In this document: positions 6,405-12,159 of the stretch, one piece after another
Position numbering within the stretch: the first letter of the stretch is position 1
How the letters are laid out: each line of letters starts with the position of its first letter
NCBI GenBank assembly: GCA_023386255.1
Contig: JAEWKB010000278.1
Coordinates: 1 to 12,159, forward strand
Reading direction: 5' to 3'
Source: Bacteroidota bacterium
GTDB lineage: Bacteria > Bacteroidota > Bacteroidia > Flavobacteriales > Flavobacteriaceae
Length of the DNA: 12,159 nucleotides
Notes under the pieces: generated by a model
Seen by the model: only the letters and a program-made list of their open reading frames with translations
What the model was told of the DNA's origin: nothing
Database searches by the model: none
Position numbers and translations under genes: made by a program

Positions 6405-8231
6405 ATGAATAACATAAAGAAGATTTTCCGCTTTGCGATCCCCTACAAAAAGTATGCTTATCTAAATATTTTCTTTAATATTTTATATGCACTTTTTAAT
6501 ACGCTTTCGTTTGTAGCAGTAATACCTGTACTTACTGTTATTTTTGAGAAACAACAGGCAATATACCGTGAACCGGTTTATACAGGCATTGGAGACATAC
6601 AAGATTTTTTTAACAACTATCTCAACTACTTCCTTACTCAGCAAATTGCAAAGCATGGCCAGTTTAAGGTGCTTATGTTCATTATTGGCATAATCATAGG
6701 TTTATTCCTGCTGAAAAACCTTTGCAACTATCTTGCAATGTACTTTATTACCTATCTTAAAAATGGGGTGCTGAAAGACATGCGTAGGGAAATGTATTCT
6801 AAGGTTATCAGGCTTCCCCTGTCATACCACTCAGGCACTACCAAAGGTGAGGTTATTACCCGCATAACAGGCGATGTTAATGAGGTGAGCAACTCGTTCC
6901 TTTCTATCCTGGAAATGATAGTAAGAGAACCGCTGAACATCATCCTTACGCTGGTTACAATGTTCATGTTCAGCGTAAAGCTTACTTTGTTCGTATTTAT
7001 CTTTATTCCAATATCAGGATTTATAATTTCGAAAGTGGGTAAATCGCTTAAAAAAACCTCCAACAGCGTAATGGTTGAAGGAGGCAGGCTTCTCTCCGGC
7101 ATAGAAGAGAGCCTTAGCGGATTAAGGATCATTAAATCATTCACTGCCGAGAGGCTGTTTGAGCAGAAGTATGAGGATACTAATGCAAGGTTGTTTAACT
7201 ACGCAAACAAGTTGGGCAACAGGCAAAACCTTGCGTCTCCGCTTAGTGAACTCTTAGGTATTATTGTTATAGGTATTTTGCTGGTATATGGGGGCTATCT
7301 TGTATTTGTAGATGGCGACATGGAAGCTTCCTTTTTTATGGGCTACATGCTGCTTGCTTACAACATACTTACTCCTGCTAAAGACATTTCTAAAGCAAGC
7401 TATACATTAAAGCGCGGTAACGCATCTGCCGAAAGAGTTATTGAAGTACTGGAAACCGAAAATGTTATTGTAAACCGCCAAGGCGCTATAGACAAAACAT
7501 CTTTTGACCAGGGTATTACATTTAACAACATTACCTTCCGCTACCAGGCTGAAAATGTGCTTAAAAACTTTTCATTAGCTGTACCTAAAGGACAAACCGT
7601 TGCCCTTGTAGGGCAATCGGGCAGCGGTAAAAGTACTATTGCCAGCCTGCTTACGCGTTTTTATGATGTGCAGGAAGGCAGCATAAAAATAGATGGCACT
7701 GATGTTCGCGACTGCACCCTTAGATCGTTACGGGGGCTTATGGGGCTTGTAACGCAGGACAGCATATTGTTTAACGACAGTGTGCGCAACAACCTGCTTA
7801 TAGGTAAAGAAGATGCCACCGACGAAGAAATTGTAGATGCACTGAAGATTGCTAATGCGTACGAATTTGTAAAAGACCTTCCGGAAGGAATACATACTAA
7901 TATAGGCGACGGCGGAAATAAACTCTCCGGCGGGCAAAGGCAGCGCCTAAGCATTGCACGGGCGGTACTGAAGAACCCTCCGATAATGATACTGGACGAG
8001 GCTACTTCAGCACTGGATACCGAAAGCGAAAGGCTGGTACAGCAGGCACTGGAGAACATGATGCAGAACCGCACATCGGTTGTTATAGCGCACAGGCTTT
8101 CAACCATACAAAAAGCCGATAAGATTGTGGTGATGCACAAAGGCGAGATTGTAGAGCAGGGCACGCACGATGAACTCATAGCGCGCGACGGAACTTATAA
8201 AAAACTGGTAATGATGCAGTCTTTTGAATAG
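6405..8231 (+). CDS. ABC exporter half-transporter (MsbA/multidrug type, fused permease-ATPase)
   Basis: 608 residues with the classic exporter layout: a transmembrane domain (about 1-330, roughly six hydrophobic segments) and a C-terminal ATPase. Walker A GQSGSGKST is at 403-411, Q-loop Gln451, signature LSGGQ 507-511, Walker B ending Asp531-Glu532, and switch His563, so both ATP-site halves are intact. The first extracytoplasmic loop (about 46-90) is longer than in E. coli MsbA, a feature often seen in Bacteroidota homologues. It probably works as a homodimer. Substrate is unknown; lipid A or a glycolipid is a reasonable guess from the glycosyltransferase context, a drug or peptide is possible. 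It is the last gene of the operon, followed by a strong terminator. Confidence 0.93.
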   Translation: MNNIKKIFRFAIPYKKYAYLNIFFNILYALFNTLSFVAVIPVLTVIFEKQQAIYREPVYTGIGDIQDFFNNYLNYFLTQQIAKHGQFKVLMFIIGIIIGLFLLKNLCNYLAMYFITYLKNGVLKDMRREMYSKVIRLPLSYHSGTTKGEVITRITGDVNEVSNSFLSILEMIVREPLNIILTLVTMFMFSVKLTLFVFIFIPISGFIISKVGKSLKKTSNSVMVEGGRLLSGIEESLSGLRIIKSFTAERLFEQKYEDTNARLFNYANKLGNRQNLASPLSELLGIIVIGILLVYGGYLVFVDGDMEASFFMGYMLLAYNILTPAKDISKASYTLKRGNASAERVIEVLETENVIVNRQGAIDKTSFDQGITFNNITFRYQAENVLKNFSLAVPKGQTVALVGQSGSGKSTIASLLTRFYDVQEGSIKIDGTDVRDCTLRSLRGLMGLVTQDSILFNDSVRNNLLIGKEDATDEEIVDALKIANAYEFVKDLPEGIHTNIGDGGNKLSGGQRQRLSIARAVLKNPPIMILDEATSALDTESERLVQQALENMMQNRTSVVIAHRLSTIQKADKIVVMHKGEIVEQGTHDELIARDGTYKKLVMMQSFE

Positions 8232-8249
8232 GCTGCCCCACATATACTT

Positions 8250-8279
8250 AAATAGCTGCAGATTTGCAGCTATTTTTTT
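8250..8279 (+). terminator. Intrinsic terminator ending the ABC operon
   Basis: A perfect stem AAATAGCTGCA (8250-8260) pairs with TGCAGCTATTT (8265-8275) around a 4-nt loop GATT and is followed by T up to 8279. It lies 18 bp after the stop of the exporter gene. The A-rich left arm could also help on the other strand, but no minus-strand gene ends here. Confidence 0.92.
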
Positions 8280-8323
8280 ATAGAAGCAATAACGGTATTT
8301 TAACCTGAACATTACCGGAACAT

Positions 8324-8351
8324 TTGTACATTAGCGTATAATGATGTACAA
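8324..8351 (+). promoter_or_regulatory. 8-bp inverted repeat abutting the DUF2971 start codon
   Basis: TTGTACAT (8324-8331) and ATGTACAA (8344-8351) are perfect reverse complements separated by 12 bp; the last A is the first base of the ATG. Within the spacer CATTA and TAATG can pair as an alternative. It could be an operator for a dimeric repressor or an RNA hairpin hiding the start. A partial promoter element AACATTTG overlaps the left arm (8319-8326), but no upstream TTG is placed correctly. Confidence 0.4.
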
Positions 8352-9049
8352 TGTATTTATATCATAAAAGTATTGCGTGCCCAAATCCTGACACTATTGT
8401 TTGGAAGTACCTGGACCTGTCCAAATTTCTGGACCTGCTTTTGTGCAGGCAGCTTTTCATGGCAAGGTCAGATAAGTTTGAAGACCCTTACGAAGGCACC
8501 TTCAGCGAACCTACTTTTGAAGAGCTCAAGAAAATATCTGAAGATAAACCCGGGTTTCTTAATGCATACAAAAAGCACAGGGAAAATGTTGTGGTAAGCA
8601 GCTGGCATATTAATGAATATGAATCGTATGCCATGTGGCAGATATTTACCAAAAATAATGAGGGCCTTGCTATACAGTCAACAGTAAAGAGGCTCCAGGA
8701 AGCACTTGTACCCGAAACAAAATATGAACAACATATAGGCGAAGTACAATATATAGATTATAAAAAAGAGTACATCCCTTTTGATAATGACTTTTTCCCG
8801 TTCCTTTTTAAAAGAAAAAGCTTTCAGTACGAGCGTGAAGTAAGAATTATATCTGACCTGAGTAAAAGTGGACGTACAATTAACGAAGGTATTAAGATTG
8901 ATGTTGACATTAATTCGCTAATTGAACGTATCTATATACACCCGAAATCTGAAAACTGGTACAAAAACCTGGTGATACAGCTTATGGAGCAGCTTGGTTT
9001 CAATTTCACAATCGAAAAATCAGACCTTGAAAGCGAAATTTTAATTTAA
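8351..9049 (+). CDS. DUF2971 domain protein
   Basis: 232 residues. The DUF2971 pattern is visible: KYLDLSKFLDLLLCRQLFMARSDKFEDPYEG (19-49), then SSWHINEYESYAMWQIFTKNNEGLAIQS (83-110), then VQYIDY (132-137) and KSFQYEREVRII (156-167). There is no signal peptide or membrane segment, so it is cytoplasmic. The biochemical function of the family is not established to my knowledge; conserved Trp, Tyr, Glu and Arg positions suggest a binding or enzymatic pocket. Members are often found in accessory gene regions, which is only a hint here. The ATG at 8351 is the first start after an in-frame stop (8342-8344). It probably forms a pair with the TfoX-domain gene 25 bp downstream and is separated from the preceding operon by a terminator. 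Confidence 0.82.
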   Translation: MYLYHKSIACPNPDTIVWKYLDLSKFLDLLLCRQLFMARSDKFEDPYEGTFSEPTFEELKKISEDKPGFLNAYKKHRENVVVSSWHINEYESYAMWQIFTKNNEGLAIQSTVKRLQEALVPETKYEQHIGEVQYIDYKKEYIPFDNDFFPFLFKRKSFQYEREVRIISDLSKSGRTINEGIKIDVDINSLIERIYIHPKSENWYKNLVIQLMEQLGFNFTIEKSDLESEILI

Positions 9050-9074
9050 TTTGCAACAACAAATAAAAATTAAA

Positions 9075-9434
9075 ATGGCTTATAACGAACTGACAGTACA
9101 GAGAATAAGAGATTTTTTCATAGAGAAAGGTGTCGGGTTTACAGAGAAGAAAATGTTTCGTGGAGTATGCTTTATGGTGAATGACAAGATGTGTTGTGCC
9201 ACACATGTTGATAAAAATTCAGGAGAGGACATGATGCTGTGCCGGATTGGAGAGCCTAGATATGAAAAAGCACTAGAAGAAAATCATGTTATCCCGATGG
9301 AATTTACAGGTAAATCTATGAAGGGATATATTTATGTTACCGAACAAGGTATTAAACGAGACAAAGACATTCATTATTGGCTGCAACTGTGCCTGGACTA
9401 TAATCCTTTTGCAAAAGCAAGTAAAAAGAAATAG
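9075..9434 (+). CDS. TfoX N-terminal domain protein
   Basis: 119 residues from the ATG at 9075, preceded by an A-rich stretch; a TTG at 9051 would add eight low-complexity residues (QQQIKIK) and is less likely. The protein matches the TfoX_N fold: an N-terminal helix RIRDFFIEKG, the core KKMFRGVCFMVNDKMCCATH (about 25-44), a middle MMLCRIGEPRYEKAL, then PMEFTGKSMKGYIYV (about 75-90) and a C-terminal helix before a lysine-rich tail (KASKKK). In gamma-proteobacteria TfoX acts in competence control, but stand-alone TfoX_N proteins are widespread and of unknown role, so competence should not be inferred. There is no TfoX_C helix-hairpin-helix part. It probably shares a transcript with DUF2971, and its TAG stop directly touches the stop of the convergent lipoprotein gene. 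Confidence 0.87.
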   Translation: MAYNELTVQRIRDFFIEKGVGFTEKKMFRGVCFMVNDKMCCATHVDKNSGEDMMLCRIGEPRYEKALEENHVIPMEFTGKSMKGYIYVTEQGIKRDKDIHYWLQLCLDYNPFAKASKKK

Positions 9435-10169
9435 CTATTTCATCTTTACAGGCTCGTAGGCCGATACAGTCCAGTCAGGTGAAGAAAGGTTTGCATAATG
9501 ATAATGCACCATATCATTCTTGTCAAACGCGCCATTCTTATTTATATCTTCAATAGTGCGGAAGTACAGCCTGTTCTGTGTTTCAATAATATTCCAGTCT
9601 ATAAGCTCCTGCATGTCGCTTGAAAGCTTTTTAAAGTCTTTCCCGCTTATATCGCTGATGTAAAGCGACCTTATGTCATTAGCGTCAATCCTGCCATCAC
9701 GGTTTGTATCAGCATCTACCAGTGTGTAAACCAGTACCTGCTTTTTAATACGCTCCGCCATAGTGTTAAGGTAAGTAGCAGTTTGTATCTGTACAGGCTT
9801 ATCGGTAAGCGGCCTCATGGCAGTTGAATCTATATGCTGAAACTTTAGGTTCTCAAAATACCCTGTAATCTCGTACTGGTTATAGTTAGATATGGCATAA
9901 CTAACCGTATTATTGGTCCTGCTGCTGCCATAGCTTACCTTATTAGTCTCGTAAACCCTGATATCCCCCACAGGATGGATAAGGTACTTTGTCCCGTCCA
10001 TTAATATAGGAAGGTCAGCTACCTCAATATCGGCAGAGTCATTGGCTGCAGGCTGTGCCTTTTGCGTACGGTTATCTTCATACCTTACTTTAGGCTTTTC
10101 ACGCTCCTCACGGCAGCTTATGGTAAACATGCCTGTTACGGCTAATAATGCTATAATGGCTTTTCTCAT
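9435..10169 (-). CDS. Lipoprotein with two dockerin-like (EF-hand type) calcium loops
   Basis: 244 residues from the ATG at 10169, chosen because it gives a short lipoprotein signal peptide MRKAIIALLAVTGMFTISC (Cys19); the open frame from 10202 adds 11 residues that spoil it. After a charged, disordered linker (about 20-50) comes a domain of unknown type (about 52-150). Two 12-residue loops of the pattern D-x-N-x-D/N-G-x-I/F-D-x-N-D follow at 154-165 (DTNRDGRIDAND) and 208-219 (DINKNGAFDKND), separated by 54 residues. This is the dockerin/EF-hand calcium-loop pattern, but the spacing is wider than in a standard dockerin, so it is not called a cellulosomal dockerin. It lies 46 bp after the TonB-dependent receptor on the same strand. 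A lone TATTTTTG element (10197-10190) precedes it without a good upstream partner, so co-transcription is favoured. Function unknown. Confidence 0.8.
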   Translation of the reverse strand: MRKAIIALLAVTGMFTISCREEREKPKVRYEDNRTQKAQPAANDSADIEVADLPILMDGTKYLIHPVGDIRVYETNKVSYGSSRTNNTVSYAISNYNQYEITGYFENLKFQHIDSTAMRPLTDKPVQIQTATYLNTMAERIKKQVLVYTLVDADTNRDGRIDANDIRSLYISDISGKDFKKLSSDMQELIDWNIIETQNRLYFRTIEDINKNGAFDKNDMVHYHYANLSSPDWTVSAYEPVKMK

Positions 10170-10215
10170 TTCAGGATAGGCTTGTTTATCAAAAATAATC
10201 AAAAAGTTTCAATAA

Positions 10216-12159
10216 TTATATCCTTACATTCAGCTTTAAGCTGAAAACACGGCTGGTAAGGTAGTTAGGAATGCCATACTGCGCTCTTGAATACACATCG
10301 CGCACCCATGTATTGGTAATTGCATTCTGGTTATTGAAGAGGTTAAAAATCTCCAGTCCCAGCGCCAGTTCCTTAAAAACTGCCATCCAGTGCCCTTTCG
10401 GGTATTGTTTTTTGGCATCAGTAAACACATACGAAAATCCTGCATCAGCACGACGATAATCGTTCAGCCTGGACTGGTACAGGTAAGGATCGGCATAGGA
10501 CGGCGACCCACCCGGCAAGCCGGTATTGTAAACCAGGTTAAGGTACATCCTGAGGCTAGGTATGTTCGGCACATAATCCTGGAACAGCACGCCAAATTTA
10601 AGCCTTTGGTCGGTTGGCCTGGCAATGTAGCCACGGTCATTAATATTTTCCTCTGTCTTCATGTAGCCGAAGCTTAGCCAGGATTCAGTACCCGGAACAA
10701 ATTCACCATTCAGCCTTACATCAGCGCCATAGGCATAAGCAACCGCATCATTGTTAGCCTGATAACGTATCCTTACATTTTCAAGTGTATAGGTGTTCAC
10801 ATCATCAAGCTTTTTGTAGTAAGCTTCGGTAATAAGTTTAAAAGGTCTGCTCCACATTTGGAAGCTATAATCATTACCTAACACTATATGTATAGATTGC
10901 TGTGCCTTTACATTAGGCTGCACCTCACCGTTCCTGTCGCGCAGCTCGCGATAAAAAGGCGGCTGGTGGTAAAGCCCTCCTGCCAGGCGGAAAAGCATGT
11001 CTTTTTTCCATTGCGGCTTTATGGCAAATTGTGCACGCGGGCTAAAGGTTATCTGGCTGCCGCCGCTTGCATCAGCTACGGTAACCTGCCACTGGTGTGC
11101 CCTTACCCCTGCGTTAATAAAAATATCGGCTGTACCCAGTTTTGCCCTGCGGCTCCACTGCACATACCCGGAAAAGCGGTTAATTTCGGCAAAATTAGTA
11201 GCACGAACATTTTGGTACGGTACCAGCGGACCGTAGTAAGGATTGTATGGCTGGTCGTTGCGCGGAAGGTCTTCCCGCGGTGGGTTTACCGAAAATCCTG
11301 CAGAGTCAATCACCTCCCATTCCACAAGGCGGTCCCTAATATCCTCACGCGTGTATTTAAAGCCCCACTCTACCTGATTTTTAAGTATAGTGTGAAATCC
11401 TTTTACTTCGGCATTAACAATAAGGGCATCAAGGTTATTGCGTGCATGCGTAAGCTGTGAACCTGCCGAAGAACAATTTATACAATCGCCAAAGCTGTCT
11501 GAACCTATATTGGTATCTACATCACCCAGTGCATAATTAGCAAGGATATCAAAATGCTCCTGTTCCTGTGTATGGTAAACAGAGCCGATAACTTTTAAAG
11601 TAAAATTATCAGATACTTTATAGGTTGATTTTAGTGCGCCAAAATAGGTTTCATATTCATCCTTCTCCTGCCCCTCATAAAATATCAGCAAGGCACGCGG
11701 GTCATCAACTGTACCGAAGTTTGTCTGCCTAGTAAGCGGCTGGTAGTGGTATTTGTTTTGCGCTATATTTCCAAGAAAACTTATTTCCCACTTGCTGGTT
11801 GGGTTAAAGTTTATCATTGCCTGAATATCGGCAAATGTGGGCTTAAAATTAGTTTCCGTTTCCTGGCTGTTTACCAAAAGGCTGTTATCGCGGTAACGTG
11901 CACCTATAATAGCGTTCCATTTCTTGTCTTTAGAAATCCCCTCTGCCGTAAGGCTTCCTCCAAGGAAGCTTGCTTCAAGGGCGGCGCCAAATCGTTTGGG
12001 CCTCCTGTAAGTAATATCCAGCACTGACGAAAGCTTATCACCATACCTTGCCTGGAACCCTCCAGCCGAGAAGTTTACGTTCTTTACCATTTCGGTATTG
12101 GTAAAGCTTAACCCTTCCTGCTGGCCTGAGCGTATCAGGAACGGGCGGTATATTTCCAC
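10216..12159 (-). CDS. TonB-dependent outer-membrane receptor, N-terminus outside the window
   Basis: 647 codons are visible and the frame is open at the right edge; the GTG at the edge is an internal valine of the sequence VEIYRPFLIR, so signal peptide, any carboxypeptidase-like domain and most of the plug are missing. The end of the plug domain is seen in NTEMVKNVNFSAGGFQARYGDKLSSVLDITYR, followed by a long beta-barrel rich in alternating aromatic strands, with FNLFNNQNAITN near the C-terminus and a terminal strand VFSLKLNVRI, typical of insertion by the BAM complex. Only about 650 residues of barrel are present, so it is the short, non-SusC type. It imports an unknown ligand across the outer membrane using TonB-ExbBD energy. 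The downstream lipoprotein with calcium loops is a likely partner. Confidence 0.92.
   Translation of the reverse strand: MEIYRPFLIRSGQQEGLSFTNTEMVKNVNFSAGGFQARYGDKLSSVLDITYRRPKRFGAALEASFLGGSLTAEGISKDKKWNAIIGARYRDNSLLVNSQETETNFKPTFADIQAMINFNPTSKWEISFLGNIAQNKYHYQPLTRQTNFGTVDDPRALLIFYEGQEKDEYETYFGALKSTYKVSDNFTLKVIGSVYHTQEQEHFDILANYALGDVDTNIGSDSFGDCINCSSAGSQLTHARNNLDALIVNAEVKGFHTILKNQVEWGFKYTREDIRDRLVEWEVIDSAGFSVNPPREDLPRNDQPYNPYYGPLVPYQNVRATNFAEINRFSGYVQWSRRAKLGTADIFINAGVRAHQWQVTVADASGGSQITFSPRAQFAIKPQWKKDMLFRLAGGLYHQPPFYRELRDRNGEVQPNVKAQQSIHIVLGNDYSFQMWSRPFKLITEAYYKKLDDVNTYTLENVRIRYQANNDAVAYAYGADVRLNGEFVPGTESWLSFGYMKTEENINDRGYIARPTDQRLKFGVLFQDYVPNIPSLRMYLNLVYNTGLPGGSPSYADPYLYQSRLNDYRRADAGFSYVFTDAKKQYPKGHWMAVFKELALGLEIFNLFNNQNAITNTWVRDVYSRAQYGIPNYLTSRVFSLKLNVRI

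Noticed and set aside
7661..8179. 172-codon frame on the minus strand
   Set aside because: It is the antisense shadow of the ABC ATPase domain and is abnormally rich in Ser and Cys.
8336..8341. TATAAT as a classical sigma-70 -10 box
   Set aside because: Bacteroidota use a different consensus, and the position 10 bp before the ATG with no suitable -35 is unconvincing.
9051..9074. TTG start for the TfoX_N protein
   Set aside because: It adds only low-complexity residues, whereas the ATG at 9075 matches the start of the family and has an A-rich leader.
9864..10169. True cellulosomal dockerin in the lipoprotein
   Set aside because: The two calcium loops are 54 residues apart and the protein has a lipoprotein signal; no cohesin or glycoside hydrolase is nearby.
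10888..11460. 190-codon frame on the plus strand
   Set aside because: It is antisense to the beta-barrel of the TonB-dependent receptor and shows no domain or composition expected of a protein.

Overview
The window looks like chromosomal DNA from a member of the Bacteroidota, most likely a Flavobacteriaceae (Flavobacterium-like). The evidence is AT-rich intergenic DNA, promoters of the Bacteroidota TTG-N(17-23)-TAnnTTTG type, A-rich start contexts without Shine-Dalgarno sequences, a type B L31 protein, a DUF4199 membrane protein, a PepSY-like periplasmic domain and a TonB-dependent receptor next to a lipoprotein. No transposase, integrase, phage gene, tRNA, rRNA or CRISPR array was found.

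Left part (1-2117): the 3' end of a PepSY-like gene on + converges on a minus-strand pair, a GlmU-like sugar nucleotidyltransferase (start 2057) followed by an anchored Staphylococcal-nuclease-like protein. The PepSY and nuclease stop codons overlap. The minus-strand pair is joined by a short octamer tandem repeat that runs through both the stop and the apparent TTG start.

Middle (2118-3170): a gene-free stretch of about 500 bp is packed with REP-like nested palindromes in three units of similar layout. After it comes rpmE2 (minus) with its own terminator, a good promoter and a leader of about 100 nt that can fold. A divergent promoter then drives the next operon.

Operon (3171-8231, +): DUF4199 membrane protein, GtrB/DPM1-like glycosyltransferase with two C-terminal membrane segments, phosphohexomutase and an MsbA-like ABC exporter. 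The genes are spaced 5, 10 and 0 bp apart and end at a strong intrinsic terminator. A reasonable inference is that the mutase supplies hexose-1-phosphate, the glycosyltransferase moves a sugar onto a lipid carrier at the inner membrane, and the exporter moves a lipid or lipid-linked substrate. No substrate can be read from the sequence.

Right part (8281-12159): two small + genes (DUF2971 and TfoX-N domain), with an 8-bp inverted repeat touching the DUF2971 start, converge with zero spacing on a minus-strand pair. That pair is a 5'-truncated TonB-dependent receptor followed by a lipoprotein with two dockerin-like calcium loops. The pair suggests an outer-membrane receptor with a surface or periplasmic accessory lipoprotein, ligand unknown.

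Most genes belong to known families. The less explained elements are the REP-like cluster, the possible L31 leader, the DUF2971 inverted repeat and the dockerin-like lipoprotein.
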